From Actinomycetota bacterium (GTDB lineage: Bacteria; Actinomycetota; Aquicultoria; Aquicultorales; Aquicultoraceae), in NCBI GenBank assembly GCA_030018005.1, contig JASEGT010000005.1:1-52757 (forward strand): DNA of 52,757 nucleotides, read 5' to 3'. The position numbers and the translations under genes were made by a program. The notes beneath the pieces were generated by a model, which did no database searches, was not told the DNA's origin, and saw nothing but the letters and a program-made list of their open reading frames with translations. This document shows, piece by piece, positions 1 through 6,705 of the stretch (position 1 is the stretch's first letter; each line of letters opens with the position of its first letter).

Positions 1-144
1 CCAACTTCCGCTGATTGATTGCTAATTTAAGGGGGGGGTTTGCGCCACAGGCTCTAATCTGCATAAAATAATTCACCTCACCAGAGATCGACTAGCTATT
101 ATCTATGATACACCAGCGGAGTGCTACTTCGAATAGTTTATCTT

Positions 145-320
145 TGATTTTCAAAATGATTTTGACAATCCATCGCGACCGCGGAGATGAGCGACGCATC
201 TATGAGTTCGCACAATCATCCCAGTGGCCAGAGAACTCCTTGAAGAGACTGTAAAGAGCCTCTAGGCCATTCTTCTTGATGAGCCTCAAAAGCTCGACTA
301 AGCCGCTATCCGGCTCGGTA
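145..320 (-). pseudogene. Decayed internal fragment of nrdG
   Basis: Read on the minus strand, this stretch resembles the middle of the intact nrdG at 1237-1947. Segments 182-222 and 266-311 match about 1571-1611 and 1646-1692 at roughly 80-85 percent identity by eye. The encoded peptide DSGLVELLRLIKKNGLE differs from the intact protein by one residue (K for Q). Similarity fades on both sides; the CX3CX2C radical-SAM region and the C-terminus are absent, and frameshifts separate the matching blocks. A 63-codon frame at 200-391 covers part of it but has no plausible gene architecture. I read it as a relic of a second or duplicated nrdG, now lying on the far side of the toxin-antitoxin pair from the intact copy. 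Confidence 0.75.
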
Positions 321-394
321 AAGATAATCGCTACGTTATTCGCAGTATAGCTTGGAGTAAAGTATACAGCCGCTATAGACGAAGTGTACATAAT

Positions 395-409
395 ACTGTT
401 GACAATAGT
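395..409. promoter_or_regulatory. Inverted repeat upstream of the toxin-antitoxin operon
   Basis: ACTGTTG-A-CAATAGT is a 15-bp dyad with one mismatched pair. It overlaps a TTGACA hexamer at 399-404 that has TATACG 16 bp downstream, so it could be the operator of a secondary promoter. Phd-type antitoxins usually repress their own operons through such dyads. The assignment rests on symmetry and position only. Confidence 0.3.
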
Positions 410-457
410 GTATATTTGGGTATACGCTTTTTATATCGACAAAGTTTGCTTAGCTTT

Positions 458-486
458 TTGAAAGGCATTCGATTGGCGGCTATATA
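458..486 (+). promoter_or_regulatory. Likely promoter of the toxin-antitoxin operon
   Basis: TTGAAA (458-463) is separated by exactly 17 bp from TATATA (481-486). A strong ribosome-binding site, AGGAGG at 504-509, lies 8 bp before the antitoxin ATG. Together these make a compact sigma-70-type start region with a short leader. Confidence 0.6.
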
Positions 487-517
487 AAGGTGAGGATTAT
501 ACCAGGAGGTTCGTAGT

Positions 518-814
518 ATGAGCAAGATCATAGGGGTTACGGAAGCTAGGTCGAAGTTAGGAGAGATCGTCAGCGATGTTTCAAAGAAAAAGGAGTCTTA
601 TATATTAACAAGAGGAAGCAAGCCTCAGGCAGCAATAATTCCATATGATGAATACCTGGCAATCGAAGAACGAGAGAAACAACTTTGGGATGAACGTTTT
701 GAACTGGCTATAAATAAATCTCGCACGCTGTTTAACGAGTGGTTGCGCAGTAGAGGATACGATCCGGAAAAATTGACTGAGGAAGAGGCAGAAAGGATAA
801 TCAAAAGTGCCTGA
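518..814 (+). CDS. Phd/YefM-type antitoxin
   Basis: This 98-residue protein has the N-terminal Phd/YefM pattern: a short strand, then TEARSKLGEIVSDV, then a second strand with RGSKPQAAIIPYDEY. In this family that domain binds operator DNA. The highly charged C-terminal part (about 50-98) would be the segment that wraps the toxin. It is followed with an 8-bp overlap by a PIN-domain gene, the usual antitoxin-first order. The ATG at 518 is well supported by AGGAGG at 504-509. The gene is more AT-rich than the surrounding chromosomal genes, which fits horizontal acquisition. Family assignment is confident; neutralisation of the neighbouring toxin is inferred from the arrangement. Confidence 0.85.
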   Translation: MSKIIGVTEARSKLGEIVSDVSKKKESYILTRGSKPQAAIIPYDEYLAIEEREKQLWDERFELAINKSRTLFNEWLRSRGYDPEKLTEEEAERIIKSA

Positions 815-1217
815 TAAGCCTCGGGTTGTTCTTGATACCAATGTTTTTATCTCTGCCGTTCTTTTTGGGAAAACGCCGGGTGAGATTATTAAATTATGGC
901 AGGAAGAGGCTTTTTACCTTATCGTTTCGCCCGAAACTTTGGCTGAGTTAATTGGGAAGCTTAAATTTAAGTTTGGTTTACCCCATGATCTTGTTGAGGA
1001 GTGGCAAGATCTTATAAGTAAGCGCAGTATCCACGTTATGCCGGAATATCAGACCAAAATCTGCCGCGATCCTGAAGATGATAAGTTCCTTGATGTGGCT
1101 TTGAATGCTAAGGCAGATTTTTTGGTCACTGGGGACGAGGATTTGCTTGTGCTTAAGAGTTATTCCAATGTAAAGATTTTAAGACCAGCTGAATTCCTGG
1201 ACATTCTAGCCAAATAA
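807..1217 (+). CDS. PIN-domain ribonuclease toxin (VapC-like)
   Basis: The 136-residue protein is a full-length single PIN domain of the 'putative toxin, PIN family' type. Acidic residues expected to hold the catalytic metal are visible: D10 in VVLDTNVFISA, E47 in the SPETLAEL helix, D92 in DPEDDKFLDVAL, and D110/D112 in TGDEDLL. Such proteins cleave RNA, typically tRNA or mRNA, when released from their antitoxin. The GTG start at 807 overlaps the antitoxin stop by 8 bp, implying coupled translation. The gene converges on nrdG, whose end lies only 19 bp beyond this stop, with no obvious terminator between them. Confidence 0.87.
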   Translation: MPDKPRVVLDTNVFISAVLFGKTPGEIIKLWQEEAFYLIVSPETLAELIGKLKFKFGLPHDLVEEWQDLISKRSIHVMPEYQTKICRDPEDDKFLDVALNAKADFLVTGDEDLLVLKSYSNVKILRPAEFLDILAK

Positions 1218-1236
1218 ACTTCAAACTCGTGGCTTT

Positions 1237-1947
1237 TCATAGAGCGGATACCTTTTTGACCAGTTCTTTGAGGGCTTCAGTCGTAAGCGGATTGATTTTG
1301 CCGGCTGCGGGGGTCATGACCGTCTTAGGGTTGAACTGCTGCAGCGTGTAGCGTTTAGCCCCCGCGCTCCGTAGATAATTAGCGATAGCTAGCACGTCGT
1401 CTTGCTCGACGATAGTCGGGACAACGGTAGTTCTAAACTCGACCTCGAGCAATCCTTTCGCTTCGGCCTTGACCAGAAGCCCGATGCTCTCCCTCGCCCG
1501 GTCCGGCGCATCCTTCGCTTTTGCCACGAGGTTGTATTTATCAAAGGATGTTTTGATATCCATAGCGACTGCCGAGATGAGAGACTCGTCTATGAGTTCG
1601 CTCAATACATCCGGGCGGGTTCCGTTAGTGTCGAGCTTTGTTTCAAGCCCGTTCTGCTTGATGAGCCTTAACAGCTCGACCAGGCCGCTATCGAGGGTCG
1701 GCTCGCCCCCCGATACGCAAACCCCGTCTATCCAGCCGGCTTTTTCCGCTAGCACCCTTTCGATGATGTCCCAGGGGACATCGGGCAGCTGCCCCGCGCC
1801 GGTCACGAGTTCCGCATTATGGCAGAACGAGCAGTGGAAATTGCAGCCGCCGAGAAAGAGGGTCGTAACGAGGCGACCCTCCCAGTCGAGCATGCTAAGC
1901 GGGATATAGCCTTTTATGGCGAAATTCTGCTCAGTTTTTACAGCCAT
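1237..1947 (-). CDS. nrdG: Anaerobic ribonucleotide reductase activating protein (radical SAM)
   Basis: NrdG uses S-adenosylmethionine and a [4Fe-4S] cluster to install the glycyl radical on NrdD. The cluster motif is C35-NFH-C39-SF-C42 (CX3CX2C), and SGGEPTL at about 79-85 is the SAM-binding GGE-type motif. At 236 residues it has the length of the longer activases of class III reductases and fits the NrdG2/pyruvate-formate-lyase-activase-like branch. The start overlaps the end of the upstream thioredoxin-fold gene by 10 bp, so the two are co-translated as the last members of the nrd operon. A degenerate relic of the same gene lies at 145-320. Confidence 0.9.
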   Translation of the reverse strand: MAVKTEQNFAIKGYIPLSMLDWEGRLVTTLFLGGCNFHCSFCHNAELVTGAGQLPDVPWDIIERVLAEKAGWIDGVCVSGGEPTLDSGLVELLRLIKQNGLETKLDTNGTRPDVLSELIDESLISAVAMDIKTSFDKYNLVAKAKDAPDRARESIGLLVKAEAKGLLEVEFRTTVVPTIVEQDDVLAIANYLRSAGAKRYTLQQFNPKTVMTPAAGKINPLTTEALKELVKKVSAL

Positions 1948-2183
1948 TCGACAATATCCTTCTTGCTCGGGACCTCACCGCGCCACGCGGCGAGTTCCTG
2001 GCCTCCACTGTTGGTCACGATGATCGACGGAGTCGACATTACGCCGTAAAAGGCGCCCTCGGCCATCCCGTCGACCTCGTCGAGATTGAAAAGCTCCGCG
2101 TTGCCGCTCCCCGATACCAGAGCTTTGGCCGCCGGACATTTAGGACAGTTGTTTTTCCAAAAGACTTTGACTTTCTGCGACAT
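1938..2183 (-). CDS. Small thioredoxin/glutaredoxin-fold protein
   Basis: This 81-residue protein has a redox-active NCPKCP motif (C13 and C16) near its N-terminus, followed by the MSTPSIIV segment containing the cis-proline typical of thioredoxin folds. It lies between nrdD and nrdG in one operon. It may therefore supply electrons to the reductase or keep its cysteines reduced; class III enzymes in some bacteria use a thioredoxin-type donor instead of formate. It resembles NrdH-like or 'thioredoxin family protein' entries, but I cannot separate these by sight. The start is preceded by a purine-rich stretch ending about 5 nt before the ATG. Confidence 0.8.
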   Translation of the reverse strand: MSQKVKVFWKNNCPKCPAAKALVSGSGNAELFNLDEVDGMAEGAFYGVMSTPSIIVTNSGGQELAAWRGEVPSKKDIVEWL

Positions 2184-2200
2184 TTATTGCATCCTCCAGC

Positions 2201-4399
2201 CTAACAGCCACATCCGTTGCCGGAGACGCTCGTCTCCGCAATCAGCCCGGTTCTTATTCTATCAATCAGTTCGCCCGCTTTGCCCTTGTTCCAAGTCGGT
2301 ATCTTCGAGTAATACCCTACAATCCTGGTTATGCCGTAGACCTCTTCCGAACCGCACTCCGGGCAGGCATCCATGAGTCCTCTTGAGGTGCGCCGGCAGC
2401 CTTCGCATACCGTAAACTCGGGGCTGAACGCGATTTGCTCGGCGTGAGTGCCCTTAAAGGTCTTTAAGACGAAGTTCTCGATCGATTTCGCGGAAGGCTC
2501 TTTCTCGCCTAACCAAACATGTATAATCGCACCCGCCTCTATCAGCGGATGGAACAGGCTCTGCTTTCTCACGCGCTCGACGTAGTCTACCGGCGCCTCG
2601 ACCGAGATGTGGATGCTGTTCGTATAGTAATACTCGTTGGTCTCGAGCTTGCCTTTGATGACTTTCTTGGTCTGCGTCGGATAGTACTTCATATCGAGCT
2701 TGGCGAGTCGGTAGCCGGATGATTCGGCCGGCGACTCCTCGAGAACCATCTTGATATCATACTGCTCGGAGAGTTGCCTGCACTTCAAATTCATGTGCGA
2801 GATGACTTTGAGGCCAAATTTCAGGGCTTCGTCCGAGTCGTGAAGCTGCATGCCGGTGTGCGTCTCGACCAGCTCGTTTAGCCCGAGAAGGCCGCAGAGG
2901 TAGGTTAAGCGATCCATCCTTAGGTACGGCTCCCCGTCGCGGGATGAGCACAGCATCGCAAGCGGTCCGCGCTGACCCAGCTCCATCAACTCGCTTATGA
3001 AGGCCTTCTTCTGGACGTGCGCCTTGGCCACCATCTCCATAGTCCGGTTTAGCTCGGCAAAGAGCAATTCGTCGCTGCCCATCGCCTTATATGCGATTCT
3101 CGGCAGGTTGATAGTGACATTTTGCAGTGCCGAGAACCTCATCTTCTCGGGCGCTTTGGCTTCCACCAAGTCTTGTTCGCCCAACTTTAGTTTGAGGCGG
3201 CAGCACTGGCTCACGGTTACCTCATCTCCACGGTCGAAGACGAAGTAGGTGATGCCCTGCTTCGACGCGACATGGCACGCCAGCTCCAGGAATTCTTCCC
3301 AGCCGTTCGTTTTAAAGAATTCGTCGTTGATGTGGAGGAGCGGCTTCGGAAAGACGAAGGTCTTACCGTTCGCATCTCCCTCGAGGTAGACCTCGAACAT
3401 GGCTCTTACGAAAGCCTGCGCCTCTTTTTCATACTCTTTATAGGTCTTGCCGGTGTACTCCCCGCCCGGGCCTACGGCCGGCGTGTCCGCAAAGTGTTTC
3501 GGGATGTTCCAATAGAGGTTGAAATCGGTAAAGGTGACCTGCGAACCTCTAGCACCGGCCAGCTGGTTGAACTCGTATATCAGCATCTGCGCGAGCTGCT
3601 TGATGTTATCGTATGTCCGGTCGACGAGATACGGCGCAAAGAACATGTTGACGGCTTCCCAGCCGACCGCGCCGGCGTAGTGTGCCTGCAGGCTCGAGGC
3701 CATCTTTACCATGTGTCCAATCAAAACCTCAGGGTGACGCGCCGGTTTCGATGTGCTCGTTATGTTGGGAAGCGACAAACCGAACTTCTTGATATATTCG
3801 AGCGAGTGGCCTCCGCAGTATGGTCTGATTATGAATCCGAGGTCATGAAGGTGGAGATCGCCCATCAAGTGCGCGAGCGCCACATCCTCGCTGAAGACCT
3901 TGCGCAGCGCGAACTCTTTGAGAATCGTCTCGGCGAGCGTAAGGTTTATAGACTCCGGATTATGGGTCGTGTTGCTGTTTTCGTTGTTGGCGTTGTTGAT
4001 TATCTCTTCCACATCGAACATCGGCAAGCCGAGGTGCGAGTGTTTCTTGTGCATGATGGTCAAGTTTCTCTGGAGTAGCTCCAAATCGACAAGCTCTCTG
4101 ATGATGCTGGTAGTTATAGAGCTGAAGTTGCTCTCAAAGAGCTTGCGCTCGACCGCATCGGCTATCTCTCTCGCGAGGCTCTCGCTCGCACCGGTCTCTT
4201 TGATGAGCGAGTTCGTTATCTTCTCTTTGTCCCAGATGTTTATTTCGGCTTTGGATGATGTGCTGACCAGGAGCGCGATATCGGTAGCGCTGCCCTCTTC
4301 GGGATGGGTTTTGACGACATTTATGATTCTCTCGTTCTTCAGCTTACTGTCAGGCTCTCTCGATTCTTCGGTCTCTGCTGCGACGCTGAACTTGGACAT
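2201..4399 (-). CDS. nrdD: Anaerobic (class III) ribonucleoside-triphosphate reductase
   Basis: NrdD reduces ribonucleotides to deoxyribonucleotides without oxygen, using a glycyl radical. The 732-residue chain has an N-terminal ATP-cone-like allosteric region (about 25-115) and the large catalytic barrel. Its C-terminus carries a Cys4 zinc site (C665, C668, C679, C682) followed by RIVGYYSK, in which G695 is the expected radical site. The C-terminal tail GNGCGC carries two extra cysteines that could take part in electron transfer. SD GGAGG lies about 10 nt before the ATG at 4399. It sits downstream of nrdR and upstream of its redox partner and activase. Confidence 0.95.
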   Translation of the reverse strand: MSKFSVAAETEESREPDSKLKNERIINVVKTHPEEGSATDIALLVSTSSKAEINIWDKEKITNSLIKETGASESLAREIADAVERKLFESNFSSITTSIIRELVDLELLQRNLTIMHKKHSHLGLPMFDVEEIINNANNENSNTTHNPESINLTLAETILKEFALRKVFSEDVALAHLMGDLHLHDLGFIIRPYCGGHSLEYIKKFGLSLPNITSTSKPARHPEVLIGHMVKMASSLQAHYAGAVGWEAVNMFFAPYLVDRTYDNIKQLAQMLIYEFNQLAGARGSQVTFTDFNLYWNIPKHFADTPAVGPGGEYTGKTYKEYEKEAQAFVRAMFEVYLEGDANGKTFVFPKPLLHINDEFFKTNGWEEFLELACHVASKQGITYFVFDRGDEVTVSQCCRLKLKLGEQDLVEAKAPEKMRFSALQNVTINLPRIAYKAMGSDELLFAELNRTMEMVAKAHVQKKAFISELMELGQRGPLAMLCSSRDGEPYLRMDRLTYLCGLLGLNELVETHTGMQLHDSDEALKFGLKVISHMNLKCRQLSEQYDIKMVLEESPAESSGYRLAKLDMKYYPTQTKKVIKGKLETNEYYYTNSIHISVEAPVDYVERVRKQSLFHPLIEAGAIIHVWLGEKEPSAKSIENFVLKTFKGTHAEQIAFSPEFTVCEGCRRTSRGLMDACPECGSEEVYGITRIVGYYSKIPTWNKGKAGELIDRIRTGLIAETSVSGNGCGC

Positions 4400-4566
4400 G
4401 ACGACTATTACCTCCTGTGAAACCGCCTGTACATTAAAAATACGCTTTGCCTCTGTTCGACTTCGAATATCACTGCGACAAGTAGTGCGATAAAATAGTA
4501 TGTCTACGGCTGATTTTTATAACAAGGATTACTGCGTTATGATCTTAATTTTTGCTTCTAATCGGA

Positions 4567-5013
4567 CTACGTTAGTATCTTCAATTCTTGTGTGAACTCT
4601 TCTAAATCTTTAAAGTCCCGATAAACAGAGGCAAAGCGAATATAAGCCACTTTGTCTACTTCCTTTAGAGCCCTGAGAACCCGGTCTCCGAGTTCTCGAG
4701 ATGCGACCTCGTGCCTAAACTCGTTCCTTAGGCTACTTTCGATATCGTCGACTATCCGCTCGATTGTCTCCCTTTCTACCTGCCTCTTAACAAGCGCTCT
4801 CAAGATACCTTCCAGCAGCTTAGTTCTACTGAACGGCTCGCGTTCCCCGTTCTTCTTGATGATGGTAAGCGGTTGCTCTTCTATTCTTTCAAAGGATGTT
4901 ACTCGTTTGCCGCACTCCAAGCATTCGCGCCTCCTCCGAGTCACGTCGCCCGCTTCGTTCAGCCTCGAATCGATCACCTTTGAATCAGCATAACCGCAGT
5001 AAGGACACCTCAC
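4567..5013 (-). CDS. nrdR: Transcriptional repressor of ribonucleotide reductase genes
   Basis: NrdR is a zinc-finger plus ATP-cone regulator that senses dATP/ATP and represses nrd promoters. The N-terminus VRCPYCGYADSKVIDSR and the later CLECGKR supply the four zinc cysteines; the ATP-cone follows with KKNGEREPFSRTKLLEGI. I place the start at GTG 5013, giving 148 residues, the family norm. AAGGTG lies 7 nt upstream, and the alternative start at 5058 would put the first 15 residues over an NrdR-like box and two DnaA boxes. The gene is followed 167 bp later by nrdD, without a visible terminator, so NrdR probably controls its own target operon. Confidence 0.95.
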   Translation of the reverse strand: MRCPYCGYADSKVIDSRLNEAGDVTRRRRECLECGKRVTSFERIEEQPLTIIKKNGEREPFSRTKLLEGILRALVKRQVERETIERIVDDIESSLRNEFRHEVASRELGDRVLRALKEVDKVAYIRFASVYRDFKDLEEFTQELKILT

Positions 5014-5033
5014 GCTCGCACCTTGTTCACTTG

Positions 5034-5054
5034 TTATCCACAGGTTTATCCACA
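5034..5054 (+). promoter_or_regulatory. Two DnaA boxes in the nrdR leader
   Basis: TTATCCACA occurs twice, at 5034-5042 and 5046-5054, as direct repeats 12 bp apart. Both match the stringent DnaA-box consensus. They lie between the predicted nrdR transcription start (about 5069) and the GTG at 5013. In E. coli DnaA is known to modulate nrdAB, so a link between replication initiation and dNTP supply is plausible here. Confidence 0.6.
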
Positions 5055-5103
5055 ACATATTGAGTGCTTTTTATAAGTATACCACTATATATGGTGTCGG
5101 CAA
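5052..5103 (-). promoter_or_regulatory. nrdR promoter with NrdR boxes
   Basis: On the minus strand TTGCCG (5098-5103) and TATACT (5076-5081) are separated by 16 bp. Those 16 bp (5082-5097) match the NrdR-box consensus acaCwAtATaTwGtgt at about 14 of 16 positions. A weaker second box is at 5052-5067, 30 bp away; paired NrdR boxes about three helical turns apart are the known arrangement. A repressor bound there would cover the promoter completely. Confidence 0.7.
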
Positions 5104-5217
5104 TCCATATTCGGAAGAAACTTTTGCGCAGCCAAAATAACCGCTGGATAGAGTGGTCGAAAAATTTCAAGCGCTCCCTTGCCAATCATATACCTGGACG
5201 GGACGCCACCGTTCAAT

Positions 5218-5257
5218 CGAACCTATGTTTGTGGGGAACATAGTTTTGTGTTATAGT
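5218..5257 (+). promoter_or_regulatory. lexA promoter with SOS boxes
   Basis: CGAAC-ctat-GTTTG at 5218-5231 fits the Gram-positive LexA operator (CGAAC-N4-GTTYG). A poorer copy, GGAAC-atag-TTTTG, follows at 5235-5248. The promoter TTGTGG (5229-5234), 17 bp, TATAGT (5252-5257) overlaps both. This predicts LexA autorepression and a leader of about 150 nt before the lexA ATG. I see no gene in that leader: the reading frame crossing it has no SD or recognisable protein features. Confidence 0.75.
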
Positions 5258-5412
5258 CTCAACAACTATCACAACGCGTTGGAAGGAGCCCGACGGTGCT
5301 TTAAGCCATTGCGCATGATGTCGTTAGTGGAGGCGTTCAGGTGTTGTTATAGATATCACGACAAGATAAGTCGAGCTGCAGCATCAGCACTTATTTCAGC
5401 AGAGGAGGCACT

Positions 5413-6033
5413 ATGGAGCGCAACGATTTGACCCAGCGTCAGCAGCAGGTATTAGACTATATTCTTAACGAGATAAGCAGAATCGGATATCCCCCATCGG
5501 TTAGAGAGATAGGCCGGGCGGTCGGGTTGACGTCTAGTTCGACCGTCCATAGCCACCTGGCCGCGCTTGAGAAGAAGGGCTACATCAGGCGTGACCCAAC
5601 GAAACCGCGCGCCCTCGAAGTCTTAGATTTTCGAGCGGGCACGGCGGGAGTGAGCCCGTCCAAGGTAAAAAGCCTTCCGCTAGTCGGACGGGTCGCGGCG
5701 GGTATGCCTTTGTTAGCCCAGGAGAACATCGAGGATATTATCGCGGTTCCGGTAGAGATAGCCGGCGATAACAGCTTCCTTCTTAAGGTCACCGGCGAGA
5801 GCATGATAGACGCGGGCATATTCGATGGCGATTATCTGGTCGTGCGCCAGCAAAAAAACGCTGATAACGGAGATATCGTAGTCGCGCTCGTCGAAGACGA
5901 GGCCACCGTCAAGCGTTTCTTTAAGCGAGAAAAAAGCTTCATGCTCAAAGCCGAGAACCCGCGAATGGAACCGATCATCGTCGACGATCTTACAATACTC
6001 GGCAAGGTTGTCGGCTTGATGCGAAAGCTCTAG
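5413..6033 (+). CDS. lexA: LexA repressor, SOS regulator
   Basis: LexA represses DNA-damage genes until RecA filaments trigger its self-cleavage. The 206-residue protein has the winged-helix domain at 1-65 ([23 protein letters not shown] as the recognition region, seen around 27-49). The cleavage bond is A96-G97 in GRVAAGMP, and the serine/lysine dyad is S130 (TGESM) and K167 (EATVKRFF). AGGAGG at 5403-5408 lies 4 nt before the ATG. It is divergent from nrdR, the two sharing a 400-bp control region, and convergent with the BlaI-type gene. Two putative LexA sites are visible in this window: at lexA itself and at 22279 upstream of the transposon-split recA. Confidence 0.96.
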   Translation: MERNDLTQRQQQVLDYILNEISRIGYPPSVREIGRAVGLTSSSTVHSHLAALEKKGYIRRDPTKPRALEVLDFRAGTAGVSPSKVKSLPLVGRVAAGMPLLAQENIEDIIAVPVEIAGDNSFLLKVTGESMIDAGIFDGDYLVVRQQKNADNGDIVVALVEDEATVKRFFKREKSFMLKAENPRMEPIIVDDLTILGKVVGLMRKL

Positions 6034-6120
6034 CAAGAAAGCTAAAGGGATGAGCTATGTTTTTAGGTGCCAACGCTCGTAGCTCAGGACTTTAGCCCTG
6101 ATTGCCGGCCCTGACAGTTG

Positions 6121-6525
6121 CTATTTAGCGCCCGCTAGTTTCTGCTCCAACATCGTCAATTCATCTAACGTGAAGTTGTACTTTTTTATGATACCGATGA
6201 CGACGTCGGCACTGACATTGCCCAGCACCTTGTTGACGACAGAGTTTATCATGCTCTCCGCCATCTCCTCCTGGCCGACTTTCGCCTTATAGTAATAGGT
6301 TTTGGCCGTCCTATCCTGTTCGAGAACGCCTTTTTCGGCGAGCCTTCTCATGACTGTCATTATGGTTGTATATGCAAGACGTTTCTTTGGATATAATTCT
6401 ATAAAGACGTCCTTGACCGTATTGATGTTTTTTTCCCAGATTATCTTCATTACCGCAGCTTCGAGTTCGCCAAGGCCGATATCGGCCAGTGCCGGTGTTT
6501 CTTTGGTGTTAGAACGTCGCGCCAT
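6121..6525 (-). CDS. BlaI/MecI/CopY-family transcriptional repressor
   Basis: The 134-residue protein has the family's N-terminal winged helix (LGELEAAVMKIIWEK, then RLAYTTIMTVMRRLAEKGVLEQ) and a C-terminal dimerisation helix region. Classical members are inactivated by a BlaR1-type membrane protease, but no blaR1/mecR1 gene lies nearby, so its signal is unknown. The ATG at 6525 is preferred over 6531: the SD AAAGGAG sits 6 nt before it but abuts the earlier ATG directly. It follows hflX at 180 bp and has its own apparent promoter and operator. Confidence 0.88.
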   Translation of the reverse strand: MARRSNTKETPALADIGLGELEAAVMKIIWEKNINTVKDVFIELYPKKRLAYTTIMTVMRRLAEKGVLEQDRTAKTYYYKAKVGQEEMAESMINSVVNKVLGNVSADVVIGIIKKYNFTLDELTMLEQKLAGAK

Positions 6526-6559
6526 AGTCATCTCCTTTTAGATATAGATGATAAGTATT

Positions 6560-6592
6560 TACATACTAGATGAGAATGCATGTACTATGCAA
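6560..6592 (-). promoter_or_regulatory. Promoter and likely operator of the BlaI-type gene
   Basis: On the minus strand TTGCAT (6587-6592), 18 bp, TAGTAT (6563-6568) form a promoter. TACAT and ATGTA half-sites (6560-6584) form an inverted repeat lying in the spacer and -10 region. BlaI-family operators are built from TACA/TGTA dyads, so autorepression is likely. Confidence 0.5.
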
Positions 6593-6705
6593 TAGCTAAT
6601 ATTCCCGTTCCTGAGCGATATCTTCGGAAATTGCTGTCTTGAACATGGAGTATTAGCCTTTACTCACTCTTTTGGGTGAAGGCGGTCATTGTTGCGGTTG
6701 TTCGG

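Noticed and set aside
31-38. G8 homopolymer as a phase-variable tract
   Set aside because: It is not inside or directly before any recognisable gene in this window.
3272-4078. 268-codon plus-strand reading frame
   Set aside because: Lies wholly antisense within nrdD, with arginine-rich, unfamily-like sequence; a shadow of a high-GC gene.
4400-4566. Separate NrdR-controlled promoter for nrdD
   Set aside because: No NrdR box and no hexamer pair with acceptable spacing could be found; readthrough from nrdR is simpler.
5153-5431. 92-codon frame over the lexA control region
   Set aside because: It overlaps LexA boxes, the lexA promoter and the lexA start, and has no SD or conserved features.
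6034-6120. Terminator between lexA and the BlaI-type gene
   Set aside because: Only a 5-bp stem (TCAGG/CCTGA) without a T run on either strand.
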